A stretch of 64,000 nucleotides of DNA from Ch67 sp041395845 (lineage in GTDB: Bacteria; Pseudomonadota; Gammaproteobacteria; Pseudomonadales; Ketobacteraceae), in the NCBI GenBank assembly GCA_041395845.1, contig JAWKZS010000011.1:1-64000 (forward strand), in the 5' to 3' direction. Shown here piece after piece: positions 34,066-43,582 of this stretch (its first letter is position 1; every line of letters starts with the position of its first letter). The position numbers were made by a program, and so were the translations under genes. Under the pieces are notes generated by a model, which saw only the letters and a list, made by a program, of their open reading frames with translations, was not told where the DNA came from and ran no database searches.

Positions 34066-34905
34066 TTACCGCACCAGCTGCATCGCGTGATAGCGCAGAT
34101 GGCTTTCGATGAAGCTGGCAATAAAATAATAGCTGTGATCGTAACCTTCACGCAGGTTCAGCGTGAGAGTCACGCCCGCCTGCTCGCAGGCCGCTTTCAG
34201 CAAATCGGGTTTGAGCTGTTCCTGCAGAAACTTATCCGCCAGCCCCTGCTCAACCAGAATCGGCTTGTCAAAGCCGCGATCCTGCAACAGCGCCACCGCA
34301 TCATGCTTGCGCCAGGCACTGCGATCAGTCCCCAGATAACCGGACAGCGCCTTTTTGCCCCAGCCACACTGGGACGGCGCACAGATGGGTGAAAATGCAG
34401 AAACGGAACGGTACTGCTGGGGATGATTGAACGCCAGCGTCAGCGCCCCATGCCCGCCCATGGAATGCCCCATGATGCTCTGGCGCCCCATATCCAGTGC
34501 AAATTCATTACCCACCAGCGTGGGCAATTCTTTTTGCACATAGTCATACATATGGAAATTGCGATTAAAAGGTGCCTGGGTTGCATTCACATAAAATCCT
34601 GCACCCAGACCAAAATCCCAACTGCCAGCAGGATCGCCGGGCACCCCGTCACCACGCGGACTGGTATCCGGCGCAATCACCGCGACACCCAGCTGACTCG
34701 CAATGCGCTGCGCGCCAGCCTTGGTGACAAAATTCTGGTCGGTACAGGTCAACCCGGACAGCCACCACACCACCGGCACTTTCTGGGTGACCGTTTGCGG
34801 CGGCAGAAAAATCGAAAAGACCATGTCGCATTGACAGGCGTCCGACGCATGCTGCACCCGCAACTGGCGTCCGTCGAAACAGCGGATATCTTCCAGAATC
34901 TGCAT
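34066..34905 (-). CDS. fghA: S-formylglutathione hydrolase
   Basis: Esterase (279 aa) that hydrolyses S-formylglutathione to formate and glutathione, the second step of glutathione-dependent formaldehyde detoxification. The nucleophile is Ser148 in IMGHSMGGHGAL. The family segments PVVWWLSGLTCTDQNFVTKAG and GYDHSYYFIASFI (with the catalytic His) are present. The ATG at 34905 is preceded by GAGG; a TTG overlapping the stop of the upstream gene would add four residues. Co-transcribed with the formaldehyde dehydrogenase gene. Confidence 0.95.
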   Translation of the reverse strand: MQILEDIRCFDGRQLRVQHASDACQCDMVFSIFLPPQTVTQKVPVVWWLSGLTCTDQNFVTKAGAQRIASQLGVAVIAPDTSPRGDGVPGDPAGSWDFGLGAGFYVNATQAPFNRNFHMYDYVQKELPTLVGNEFALDMGRQSIMGHSMGGHGALTLAFNHPQQYRSVSAFSPICAPSQCGWGKKALSGYLGTDRSAWRKHDAVALLQDRGFDKPILVEQGLADKFLQEQLKPDLLKAACEQAGVTLTLNLREGYDHSYYFIASFIESHLRYHAMQLVR

Positions 34906-34913
34906 GGCTCGCC

Positions 34914-36023
34914 TCAATACAGAATGACCGAACGGATGGCCTTGCCCTCGTGCAGTAGATCGAAGGCTTCGTTGATGCGATCCAGCGGCATGGTGTAGGT
35001 GATGAACTCATCAATCTTGATTTCACCTTTCATGTAGCGCTCGACATAATCGGGCAACTGGGTACGCCCCTTCACGCCACCAAACGCGCTACCGCGCCAT
35101 ACCCGACCGGTCACCAGCTGGAACGGCCGGGTGGAAATCTCCTGGCCCGCACCGGCAACACCGATGATGACGGATTCACCCCAGCCTTTGTGACAACATT
35201 CCAGCGCAGAACGCATGACGTTGACGTTGCCGATACATTCAAAGGAATAATCCACGCCGCCATCGGTCAGATCGACAATCACATCCTGAACGGGCTTGTC
35301 ATAATTTTTCGGATTCACAAAATCCGTCGCCCCCAGCAGGCGCGCCATTTCGAATTTGTCTTCATTGATATCGACGGCGATGATGCGGGACGCCTTGGCC
35401 ATCACCGCTCCCTGAATCACCGACAGGCCGATGCCACCCAGACCGAACACCGCCACCGTGGAACCCGGCTCCACTTTTGCCGTGTTCAGCACTGCGCCGA
35501 TGCCGGTGGTAATGCCGCAGCCCAGCAGACACACCTTGTCGAGCGGCGCCGCCTTGTTGATTTTCGCCACGGCGATTTCCGGCAGCACGGTGTATTCGGA
35601 AAACGTCGACGTGCCCATGTAGTGATAAATGGTTTTGCCATTCTTGCTGAAACGGCTGGTGCCGTCCGGCATCAGGCCTTTACCCTGGGTCGCACGGATC
35701 GCCTGACACAGATTGGTCTTGCCCGACAGACAGAATTTGCACTTGCCGCATTCCGGCGTGTACAGCGGAATGACGTGATCACCCACCGCCACACTGGTGA
35801 CACCGGGCCCGACTTCCACCACCACGCCTGCGCCTTCATGCCCCAGGATCGACGGAAACACGCCTTCCGGATCAGCACCACTCAAGGTGTAAGCGTCCGT
35901 GTGACACACACCGGTAGCTACCAGCTTGACCATCACTTCTCCGGCGCGAGGCCCTTCCAGATCCACTTCCTCGATGCTCAGCGGTTTGCCCGCTTCCCAC
36001 GCCACGGCAGCACGTGTTTTCAT
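34914..36023 (-). CDS. frmA: S-(hydroxymethyl)glutathione dehydrogenase / class III alcohol dehydrogenase
   Basis: Zinc alcohol dehydrogenase (369 aa) oxidising S-hydroxymethylglutathione with NAD+. Catalytic zinc ligands are Cys40 (GVCHTDAY), His62 (LGHEGAG) and Cys169 (LLGCGITTG). The structural-zinc cysteines are 92, 95, 98 and 106 (CGKCKFC ... NLC). The NAD site is FGLGGIGLSVIQG. First gene of a two-gene formaldehyde operon with fghA 9 bases downstream. An inverted repeat overlapping a -10-like hexamer lies about 60 bases upstream of the start. Confidence 0.96.
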   Translation of the reverse strand: MKTRAAVAWEAGKPLSIEEVDLEGPRAGEVMVKLVATGVCHTDAYTLSGADPEGVFPSILGHEGAGVVVEVGPGVTSVAVGDHVIPLYTPECGKCKFCLSGKTNLCQAIRATQGKGLMPDGTSRFSKNGKTIYHYMGTSTFSEYTVLPEIAVAKINKAAPLDKVCLLGCGITTGIGAVLNTAKVEPGSTVAVFGLGGIGLSVIQGAVMAKASRIIAVDINEDKFEMARLLGATDFVNPKNYDKPVQDVIVDLTDGGVDYSFECIGNVNVMRSALECCHKGWGESVIIGVAGAGQEISTRPFQLVTGRVWRGSAFGGVKGRTQLPDYVERYMKGEIKIDEFITYTMPLDRINEAFDLLHEGKAIRSVILY

Positions 36024-36077
36024 TGTTTCCCTCTCCTGGTGATGTGTTCAAAATACAGGCTCTCAGGCCCATTCAAT

Positions 36078-36096
36078 TTTGCAATCATAATGCAAA
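36078..36096 (-). promoter_or_regulatory. Inverted repeat over the candidate -10 of frmA-fghA
   Basis: TTTGCA and TGCAAA (36078-36083, 36091-36096) flank seven bases containing, on the minus strand, TATGAT, a good -10 hexamer. No clear -35 is visible 17 bases upstream, so the promoter may need an activator. Pattern match only. Confidence 0.4.
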
Positions 36097-36120
36097 TATA
36101 AACCTGCAGCCAGACAACCT

Positions 36121-36852
36121 TCAGAGTGGCCGGCCATCCCACGGACAGAAGCGCCAGGTCACGCGGGCAGGCTTGCCATTCGCACAGTAGCGACGCTCAA
36201 ACAGCGCATCCAGCGGCAATTCCAGCGCCAGTTGCGCAGCCGGTTGGGTTTCGCTGGCTGACAGACCGATCAACACCTGTCCACGGCGATAGGGATCAAC
36301 CAGCCGCCCACCATCCGCAGCACGATCATTCAAGACAAAGAATTGCAGATTACGACCCATGTCACCCATGGTCCGGCTCAGCAGGGGCGACAGCTGCTGC
36401 ACCAGATTGCGCACGGCAACATTCGGTTCTGTCACCAGATCCAGCGACACGGGCTCTGCATCATCAACCTGCCATTGCACACGCAGTCGCTGCTGCAGAT
36501 CATCGCGGGAATAAAAAACAAAGCCGCCAAGCGCACTCACGTCCGCCTGCACCACTGCCACCAGACTGTAATCACCGAGAATCGCCGACACTTCCTGCGC
36601 CAGCTGCGGATTGATGCGCCCCAGGGATGCCTGCCAGAACTCCAGCGGAATCCACCACGCCTGCACCAGCGAGAACGGATCGGTGTGTATCACCTGGGTA
36701 TCAGCGATCAGATCGTCGACGCTCACGCTTGCCAAGGGTTTGTGTGGTGGCAACGCGGGAACGGTTGACGACAGACTGGAACAACCCATCACTGCAGCGG
36801 CAGCGATCACCACCAACGTAACTCGAACAACATCAAACCATGAAGACGACAT
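36121..36852 (-). CDS. Putative outer-membrane or periplasmic lipoprotein of unknown function
   Basis: I do not recognise this 243-residue protein. Its signal peptide ends in a lipobox VMGC with Cys24, so it should be a lipoprotein. Ser25-Ser26 after the cysteine would favour outer-membrane sorting by Lol. The body is mixed alpha/beta with no clear domain. The C-terminus is odd: a cysteine in RRYCANG and a closing FCPWDGRPL, which resembles one half of a zinc-ribbon knuckle. The ATG at 36852 gives the signal peptide; the frame is open upstream. It follows the MoeB/ThiF-like gene by 29 bases on the same strand. Confidence 0.75.
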   Translation of the reverse strand: MSSSWFDVVRVTLVVIAAAAVMGCSSLSSTVPALPPHKPLASVSVDDLIADTQVIHTDPFSLVQAWWIPLEFWQASLGRINPQLAQEVSAILGDYSLVAVVQADVSALGGFVFYSRDDLQQRLRVQWQVDDAEPVSLDLVTEPNVAVRNLVQQLSPLLSRTMGDMGRNLQFFVLNDRAADGGRLVDPYRRGQVLIGLSASETQPAAQLALELPLDALFERRYCANGKPARVTWRFCPWDGRPL

Positions 36853-36881
36853 ATGAACACTCCAGCTATCAGTCCGGCGTT

Positions 36882-37634
36882 TTACGCAACCACGCTGCAA
36901 ACCGGACAGCTTTTATTCTTGTTGAGTCTGATTTCACGAAACTGCATGCGCAAACCATCCAGCAACAGCAAACGCCCCACCAGTGGCGTGCCCATGACGG
37001 TCAACACCTTGATGGTTTCCGTCGCCTGAATGCTGCCGACAATCCCCACAATCGGCGCCAGCACGCCATTGCTGACACAACGCAGATCTTCATTGCCGGT
37101 TTCATCATAGAGACAGCGATAACAGGGGGAATCCGGCTGGCGCGGATCGTACACCGACAGCTGGCCGTCCATCCGGATCGCCGCACCGGACACCAGCGGA
37201 ATGCGATGCTGCACGCTGGCTCGATTCAGCAGAAAACGCACGGCAAAATTGTCGGAGCAGTCCACGATCACATCAGCCTGCGGCACCCACTGCTCCACAT
37301 TGCTGGCATCCAGCTGTTCGGCAACCGCGATCACCTCGCAATGGGGATTGAGCTGGCGCGCCATCGTTGCGGCCGACGCTACTTTAGCTTGCCCGATGGT
37401 ATCCGTGCGATGGGCGATCTGCCGCTGCAGATTGCTCAGATCCACCACGTCATGATCCACCAGAATCAGTCGTCCGATACCTGCAGCCGCCAGATACAGA
37501 ATGACCGGCGAACCCAGCCCTCCGGCGCCAACGATCAGCGCGGTCGCGGCCCGCAGTTTTTCCTGTCCCGCCACATCCAATTCCGGCAACAGTATCTGCC
37601 GGCTGTAACGCAACAATTCGTCATCCGTCATCAT
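36882..37634 (-). CDS. MoeB/ThiF-family adenylyltransferase (E1-like)
   Basis: E1-like enzyme (250 aa) that adenylates the C-terminal glycine of a ubiquitin-like sulfur carrier such as MoaD or ThiS. The N-terminus DDELLRYSRQILLPELDVAGQEKL, the ATP motif VGAGGLGSPVILYLAAAGIG, and the zinc cysteines (CYRC and CPVC) are conserved. Family context (prfA-prmC-moeB) points to MoeB of molybdopterin synthesis, but no MoaD or ThiS gene is present here to prove the partner. It overlaps the prmC stop by ATGA; a second ATG one codon on is also possible. Confidence 0.88.
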   Translation of the reverse strand: MMTDDELLRYSRQILLPELDVAGQEKLRAATALIVGAGGLGSPVILYLAAAGIGRLILVDHDVVDLSNLQRQIAHRTDTIGQAKVASAATMARQLNPHCEVIAVAEQLDASNVEQWVPQADVIVDCSDNFAVRFLLNRASVQHRIPLVSGAAIRMDGQLSVYDPRQPDSPCYRCLYDETGNEDLRCVSNGVLAPIVGIVGSIQATETIKVLTVMGTPLVGRLLLLDGLRMQFREIRLNKNKSCPVCSVVA

Positions 37635-38512
37635 GACGACGCATCCTCTCGTCCGGAAGAAATCCAACGCGCCAGCGTCACCCGGTCATTGCCGCCGTAA
37701 TCCTGGCGAGTCGCAATCTGGTGCCAGCCCGCGCCAGCAAACAATTGTTGCACCGCTGCACCCTGATCAAAGCCATGTTCAAGCATCAACCAGCCACCGT
37801 CAAACAGATGTTTGGGCGCCGTCGCGATCAACCGGCGGATATCCAGCAGGCCATCCGCGCCCGACACCAGCGCGCGTAGCGGTTCGTGGCGCACGCCCGT
37901 ACCCAGCAAGTGGGAATCATCACAACGAATATAGGGAGGATTGGACACGATCAGATCGAAGCGCTCGCCACGCCAGCCCTGCAGCCAGTCAGACTGGCGG
38001 AGCGTCAGCGGTAACTGCAGACGCGTTGCATTGCGCTGCGCCAACGCGACTGACGCGGCATCAATATCACTGGCAAACACCTGCCACTGCGAACGCTCGC
38101 TGCCCAGCGCCAGCGCAATTGCACCGGTACCGGTCCCCAGATCCAGCACCCGCCGGGGCTGTTCATCCAGCGTGTCCAGTGCCGTCATCACCAGACATTC
38201 CGTATCGGCGCGGGGCACCAGCGTGTCCGGCGTCACTTCCAGTTCCAGACTCCAGAAGCCCTGGTTTCCCGTGATGTATGCCACCGGCTCGCCACGCTGT
38301 CGACGCAGCACGGCAGACTGGAATTGCGTATCCTCTTCGGCGCTCAATACACGCTCGGGCCAGGCCCGCAACCAGGCCTGATTTTTCTGCAGCACATGGG
38401 CCAGCAGCCAGCGCGCATCGATTGCAGCATCCGCAACCGCAGCAGCAGAATCTTCACGGCCTTCTGCCAGCAGTGCTTCCGCCCAACGCAACGCCTGCGC
38501 CACGGTTGGCAT
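37631..38512 (-). CDS. prmC: Peptide chain release factor N5-glutamine methyltransferase PrmC
   Basis: SAM-dependent methyltransferase (293 aa) that methylates the glutamine of the GGQ motif in RF1 and RF2. The SAM motif is LDLGTGTGAIAL (from residue 123) and the catalytic NPPY is at 191-194. Its ATG overlaps the last base of the prfA stop codon, so substrate and modifying enzyme are made from the same mRNA. Length is normal. Confidence 0.95.
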   Translation of the reverse strand: MPTVAQALRWAEALLAEGREDSAAAVADAAIDARWLLAHVLQKNQAWLRAWPERVLSAEEDTQFQSAVLRRQRGEPVAYITGNQGFWSLELEVTPDTLVPRADTECLVMTALDTLDEQPRRVLDLGTGTGAIALALGSERSQWQVFASDIDAASVALAQRNATRLQLPLTLRQSDWLQGWRGERFDLIVSNPPYIRCDDSHLLGTGVRHEPLRALVSGADGLLDIRRLIATAPKHLFDGGWLMLEHGFDQGAAVQQLFAGAGWHQIATRQDYGGNDRVTLARWISSGREDASS

Positions 38513-39600
38513 CAGTCGTTATCCGCCAGGGCCGCCAGCTGATCAGCCTGGTATTCGTTCATCAACGCATCCAGCAACTCATCCAGCTTGCCTTCCATCA
38601 CTTCCGGCAGACGGTACAACGTCAGGTTGATACGGTGATCGGTAATGCGGCCCTGGGGAAAGTTATAGGTGCGAATCCGCTCCGAGCGATCGCCACTCCC
38701 TACCAGATTGCGTCGCGCTTCACTGGTTTCCTTGTGCTGCTTGTCCCGCGCATGCTGCAGTAAACGTGATTTCAGCAACGTCAGCGCCTTCGCCTTGTTT
38801 TTGTGCTGGGAACGTTCGTCCTGACACTCCACCACCAGCCCAGACGGAACATGGGTAATACGCACGGCGGAATCCGTGGTGTTGACGTGCTGGCCACCGG
38901 CACCCGAGGAACGGTAAGTATCAATGCGCAGATCCTCGTTGCGGATTTCGATATCCACCACCTCATCCGCTTCCGGCAGAATCGCTACCGTGCAGGCCGA
39001 CGTATGAATACGCCCCTGGGATTCCGTTGCCGGTACCCGCTGCACCCGATGCGCGCCGGATTCGAATTTCAGCCGCGAATAGACATTGTCGCCAATCACC
39101 CGGCTGATCACTTCCTTGTACCCACCATGCTCGCCTTCATTGCAGCTGACGATTTCCACTTTCCAGCGCTGGGTTTCAGCATAACGGGAATACATGCGGA
39201 ACAGATCGCCGGCAAAAATCGCCGCTTCGTCACCACCGGTACCGGCGCGAATTTCCAGAAAAACGTTGGCGCCGTCCAGCGGATCCTTGGGCAGCATCAG
39301 TTTCTGCAATTCGATTTCCAGCTCATCCCGACGCTGCTTGGCGTGCTCGAATTCTTCTTCACCCATGGCGCGCAAATCCGGATCGGCATCCCCCATCCAG
39401 GCGCGAGCTTCCTCCAGATTGCCCAGGGTCTTTTCATAATCGCGGTAACACAGCACCACCGGCTCGATTTCGGCATATTCCTGGGACAACTTGCGGAATT
39501 TGCTCTGATCAGCAATGACATCCGGCTGACTCAGCAACACGCCAACCTCTTCATAACGCTCGCTGGTATGGGCCAGTTTCTGTCGAATGGAATCTTTCAT
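38512..39600 (-). CDS. prfA: Peptide chain release factor 1
   Basis: Class I release factor (362 aa) recognising UAA and UAG. The codon-recognition tripeptide Pro-Ala-Thr is at 190-192 (RVPATESQGRIHTS) and the GGQ of the peptidyl-transferase domain at 235-237 (SGAGGQHVN). The ATG at 39600 gives MKDSIRQKL, the expected start. It lies between hemA and prmC as in E. coli. Confidence 0.97.
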   Translation of the reverse strand: MKDSIRQKLAHTSERYEEVGVLLSQPDVIADQSKFRKLSQEYAEIEPVVLCYRDYEKTLGNLEEARAWMGDADPDLRAMGEEEFEHAKQRRDELEIELQKLMLPKDPLDGANVFLEIRAGTGGDEAAIFAGDLFRMYSRYAETQRWKVEIVSCNEGEHGGYKEVISRVIGDNVYSRLKFESGAHRVQRVPATESQGRIHTSACTVAILPEADEVVDIEIRNEDLRIDTYRSSGAGGQHVNTTDSAVRITHVPSGLVVECQDERSQHKNKAKALTLLKSRLLQHARDKQHKETSEARRNLVGSGDRSERIRTYNFPQGRITDHRINLTLYRLPEVMEGKLDELLDALMNEYQADQLAALADND

Positions 39601-39681
39601 CGGAATTTCCTGTGGGATGCCATCGCATCCGGGCAAACACAATAAGGGCAGGTCAAAATGCGCAGACGTAAGTGAACGGCG

Positions 39682-40950
39682 CTAACGGGATTTTTCGGCG
39701 GGGGCAAGTCCCAGCAACTGCTGGGCCAGTTCCAGCTGATCCAGCCGCCCCTGTTCAGCGGCCTGACGCAGCTGCACGGTCGGCTGATGCATCACCTTGT
39801 TGATCAGATTACGACTCATGCGCTGAAGAATGTCTTCCGCATTGCCACCGGCCTGCAATTGCTGCAGCGCCCGTTCCAGCTCCTGCTGGCGCAGGGTTTC
39901 CAGGGTTTCACGGTATTGGCGAATAGTCTCCACTGCATCCAGGGACTTCAGCGAATCCATGAACTGCAGCGTGCAGCGATCCACCAGGGATTCTGCCTGT
40001 GCCGCCGCTTCCTGCCGCTGACGGCGGTTTTCATCGACCACCTGCTGCAGGTCATCCACCGTGTACAGATAGACGTCGGCCAGCTCGGCCACTTCTTCCT
40101 CGATATCCCGCGGCACCGCAATGTCCATCATGAACATCGGCTTGCGCTTGCGGATCTTCAGGGCGTGTTCCACTGCCCCTTTACCCAGGATCGGTAACGG
40201 ACTGGCGGTGGACGAAATCACGATATCCGCCTGGGGCAATACCAGCGGAATGTCCCCCAGGGTCACGGCACGGCCCTTGAACTCTTCTGCCAGCGCATTG
40301 GCCCGGGACAGGGTACGGTTGGCGACGATGATGCTTTTGACGCCCTGCTCCGCCAGATGCCGGGCCACCAGCTCGATGGTTTCGCCGGCGCCGATCAGCA
40401 GCACAGTGGTTTTCTTCAGGTCGGAAAAGATATGTTTGGCCAGCTTGACCGCCGCGAACGCCACCGACACCGGGTTGGCGCCGATCCCCGTGTCCGTGCG
40501 GATCTGCTTGGCAGCAGAGAAGGTATGCTGAAACAGCCGGCCCAGCTCAGGCCCCACCGTGCGGGCCTCCTGCGCGACGGCATAGGCGCTTTTGAGCTGA
40601 CCCAGAATCTGCGGCTCACCCAGCACCATCGAATCCAGCCCGCTGGCCACCCGCATCAGGTGCCGCACCGCCGCATCATTCCAGAACTCGTAGGCACAGC
40701 GGGTGATCTGCTCCACCGGCAGCGCATGATAGCGACTGAGCCAGCCCAGCAGATGGCCGGAATCCTGCGCCTCCGCCGAACAGTACAACTCCGTGCGGTT
40801 GCAGGTCGACAGGATCGCCACTTCGCGCAGACGTGCGTGTTCCCGCACCTCATTCAGCGCGCCAATCACCCGGTCTGGGGCAAATGCCAGCTTTTCCCGC
40901 AAATCCACCGACGCGGTCTTGTGATTGATTCCGTAGGCGAGTAAAACCAT
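39682..40950 (-). CDS. hemA: Glutamyl-tRNA reductase
   Basis: First enzyme of C5 tetrapyrrole synthesis (422 aa): reduces glutamyl-tRNA(Glu) to glutamate-1-semialdehyde with NADPH. The catalytic Cys50 is in LSTCNRTEL; LLIGAGETIELVARHL is the NADPH site, and a C-terminal helical dimerisation domain follows. I use the ATG at 40950 (MVLLAYGINHKTAS), which matches the family. An ATG three codons upstream is possible. First gene of hemA-prfA-prmC, divergent from the TPR gene with a 233-base gap in which I see no clear site. Confidence 0.95.
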   Translation of the reverse strand: MVLLAYGINHKTASVDLREKLAFAPDRVIGALNEVREHARLREVAILSTCNRTELYCSAEAQDSGHLLGWLSRYHALPVEQITRCAYEFWNDAAVRHLMRVASGLDSMVLGEPQILGQLKSAYAVAQEARTVGPELGRLFQHTFSAAKQIRTDTGIGANPVSVAFAAVKLAKHIFSDLKKTTVLLIGAGETIELVARHLAEQGVKSIIVANRTLSRANALAEEFKGRAVTLGDIPLVLPQADIVISSTASPLPILGKGAVEHALKIRKRKPMFMMDIAVPRDIEEEVAELADVYLYTVDDLQQVVDENRRQRQEAAAQAESLVDRCTLQFMDSLKSLDAVETIRQYRETLETLRQQELERALQQLQAGGNAEDILQRMSRNLINKVMHQPTVQLRQAAEQGRLDQLELAQQLLGLAPAEKSR

Positions 40951-41183
40951 GGTTCCCATGCTGACAGCCAGGCTGCCAAACCAACACCACCCTCTCAAAA
41001 AGTCGCGGGATTATAACACACTGGACAAATTTGCCTGCTCCATCTCACTGCATCAGGAACACTTTCAGCGGATCTGGATCTATTATTGTGAAAGACAGCG
41101 AAGCCCCGGGAAATTCCCTTGCAAGCGGAATCCTTTCCTGTTTTGATTGATCCCAGCGCAGCCAAAGGTACGCCTGCATATTT

Positions 41184-42902
41184 ATGATTTTCAGACACTT
41201 TTTGACGATTTTCGGTTTCATGATCCTGCTGCTGGCGCAAGGTTGTGCCAGCCTGTCACCCCAGACAACCGAGCCCGAACAAGCCCCGCCGGCCGCCCAG
41301 ACCGAGGAGCCGCCAACCCGTTCCTTCACCCGGGATTCTCTCTACGAGCTGCTGCTGGCGGAATTTGCCGGCAAGCGCAACCGCGCCGATGTCGCCCTTG
41401 GCAAGTACCTGAAACAGGCCCACGAAACCCGCGATCCCCAGGTGGTCGAACGGGCAGCCTACATCGCCCGCTACCTGGGCGCCCACCAGGCCACCCTGGA
41501 TGCCGCCATTCTCTGGATCGACATCGAGCCCGAAAACCCCGCTCCGCGCAGCCTGGCCGCCACCGAACTGATCCGCTTTGGCAAGCTGGACGAAGCGCTG
41601 CAGCAAATCGACATCCTGATGCAGGGCGATGGCGACCTGAATTTCGAATTTCTGCTCCAAGCCACCCGCACCGCCGACCTGGAAACCCGCCAGCGCGTAT
41701 TGGCAAAACTGCGGGAATTCACCCAGCGCCAGGATGACGACCAGCTCTGGTTCGCCAAGGGCGCACTGGAAGCCATGAACGGCAATCACACCCAGGCCAT
41801 TGACGACTTCGACCGTGCCATCAAACTGAAGAACAACTACGGCAACGCCATCCTTGCCCGCGCCCAGTCCATGATTGCGCTGGGCGAAAGCGAAGCAGCA
41901 CTGAAATATCTGGCGCAACAGACCAGCCTGCACCCCAACAACAAGCGACTCGGGATCACCTACGCCCGCTACCTGATCCAGTACGGTAAACTGCAGGCTG
42001 CCCAGCAGCAGTTCGAGCGGCTGGTACAGATCTTCCCCGAAGATGGCGACCTGGTCCTGTCCCTTGCCCTACTGTCGTGGGAAAACAAACTCGAAGACCA
42101 GGCCATTCAGTACTTCCAGCAACTGCTGGCGATGAACTACCGCACCGATGAAGCCAACCTTTATCTGGCGCGGATTGCCGAATCGGCCAAACGTACCGCC
42201 GAAGCCGAAGCCTATTACGCCAAGGTCAGCAGCGGCCCCTCCTATGCCAGCGCCCGCATCCAGCTGGCTCTGATGTACGCCGATCTCGACCGTATCGACG
42301 ACGCACTGACCACCCTGGACGCCGCCGCCAGCACGGAACCACGTAACCAGCTCAAATACCAGCTCGCCAAGAGCGAGGTGCTGGCCCGCGTCGAACGCAA
42401 CCATGAGGCCATTGCCATCATGGATAGCGCCCTGGCCAGCAACCCGGACGAAACCTCCCTGCTCTACAGCCGGGCCATGCTCAAGGAAAAGGTCGGCGAC
42501 TTCGACGCCATGGAAGCCGACCTGCGCCGCGTACTCGAACTGCAACCCAACAACAGCGCCGCGCTGAATGCCCTCGGCTACACCTTCGCCAACCGCAACC
42601 AGCGTCTGGACGAAGCCTGGGAACTCATCGAGCGCGCCTACCAGATCAATCCGACCGATCCCGCCATCATCGACAGCATGGGCTGGATCAAATACCGGAT
42701 GGGACAACCCCAGGTTGCACTGGACTTTCTCCGCCAGGCCTACAGCGCCTTCAAGGACCAGGAAATTGCTGCCCACCTGGGCGAAGTCCTGTGGGTCCTC
42801 GGCGAAAAAGAAGAAGCGACCCGCATCTGGCGCCAGGCCCTGCAGGACCATCCTGACAGCAAGGTACTGCGGGATGTTATGCAACGTTTCCTGCCCGAAT
42901 GA
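41184..42902 (+). CDS. Tetratricopeptide-repeat lipoprotein
   Basis: Predicted lipoprotein of 572 residues. The signal peptide ends in LLLAQGC (lipobox, Cys21). The rest is a long array of TPR-like helix pairs, for example FDRAIKLKNNYGNAILARAQSMIALGE and LRRVLELQPNNSAALNALGYTFANRNQRLDEA. Such proteins are commonly encoded next to lolB in pseudomonads. A scaffold role in outer-membrane lipoprotein or envelope complexes is inference. It overlaps lolB by 4 bases. Confidence 0.85.
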   Translation: MIFRHFLTIFGFMILLLAQGCASLSPQTTEPEQAPPAAQTEEPPTRSFTRDSLYELLLAEFAGKRNRADVALGKYLKQAHETRDPQVVERAAYIARYLGAHQATLDAAILWIDIEPENPAPRSLAATELIRFGKLDEALQQIDILMQGDGDLNFEFLLQATRTADLETRQRVLAKLREFTQRQDDDQLWFAKGALEAMNGNHTQAIDDFDRAIKLKNNYGNAILARAQSMIALGESEAALKYLAQQTSLHPNNKRLGITYARYLIQYGKLQAAQQQFERLVQIFPEDGDLVLSLALLSWENKLEDQAIQYFQQLLAMNYRTDEANLYLARIAESAKRTAEAEAYYAKVSSGPSYASARIQLALMYADLDRIDDALTTLDAAASTEPRNQLKYQLAKSEVLARVERNHEAIAIMDSALASNPDETSLLYSRAMLKEKVGDFDAMEADLRRVLELQPNNSAALNALGYTFANRNQRLDEAWELIERAYQINPTDPAIIDSMGWIKYRMGQPQVALDFLRQAYSAFKDQEIAAHLGEVLWVLGEKEEATRIWRQALQDHPDSKVLRDVMQRFLPE

Positions 42903-43582
42903 ACCAATCGCACAGACGCAACGCCGTGACCACCACCATCGCACCCTCATTTTTAGCGCGTCCGCTCCGCAGCCTGGCTTTTTTGCTTCTGGCCCTGCTG
43001 CTGCACGGCTGCGCGCTGCTCCAGCCACCCAGCCCTCCACCACCCCCAGCCGGCACCCAGATCGACTGGCTCGACCACCTGCGCAGCCTGACCCTGTTGC
43101 AGGAGTGGCAGCTGAAAGGAAAGATCGGCGTGCGCACCCTAGATGACGGCGGCAGCGCGTACCTTGACTGGAACCAGGCTGAAGACAGCTTCTATATCAT
43201 CCTGTCCGGCCCCCTTGGCCAGGGCACCACTATCGTCAGCGGCAATGCCACCGGTGCCCGGCTGGAGCAATCCGACGGCATTTTCCTGGCAGAATCACCG
43301 GATCAGCTGGTTCAGGAGCATACCGGCTGGCACATCCCGATCGCCCACCTGCTGTACTGGATTAAAGGCATGCCAGCGCCGGGCGACACCCCCAGCCTTA
43401 CTCACAACGCCCTGGGAACCCTGGCAACCCTGCAACAGGGCGGCTGGCAGCTGGATTACGACCAGTACAGCCCGGAACTGGGCACCCTGCTGCCCCACAA
43501 GATCCGCATTCGCAAAGATGATCTGAAAGTCACCCTGATCATCAAGCAGTGGCTGCCCCTTAGTGAGGAGTTCGCAGGTTGA
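42899..43582 (+). CDS. lolB: Outer-membrane lipoprotein localisation factor LolB
   Basis: Outer-membrane lipoprotein (227 aa) that receives lipoproteins from the chaperone LolA and inserts them. The signal peptide carries a lipobox LLHGC with Cys38. The mature domain shows the LolB pattern (EEWQLKGKIGVRT-like start, GPLGQGTTIVSG, IPIAHLLYWIKGMP). The N-terminal extension before the hydrophobic core is rather long, so an internal start is possible. It overlaps the TPR gene upstream and ispE downstream, giving a coupled TPR-lolB-ispE unit. Confidence 0.92.
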   Translation: MNQSHRRNAVTTTIAPSFLARPLRSLAFLLLALLLHGCALLQPPSPPPPPAGTQIDWLDHLRSLTLLQEWQLKGKIGVRTLDDGGSAYLDWNQAEDSFYIILSGPLGQGTTIVSGNATGARLEQSDGIFLAESPDQLVQEHTGWHIPIAHLLYWIKGMPAPGDTPSLTHNALGTLATLQQGGWQLDYDQYSPELGTLLPHKIRIRKDDLKVTLIIKQWLPLSEEFAG

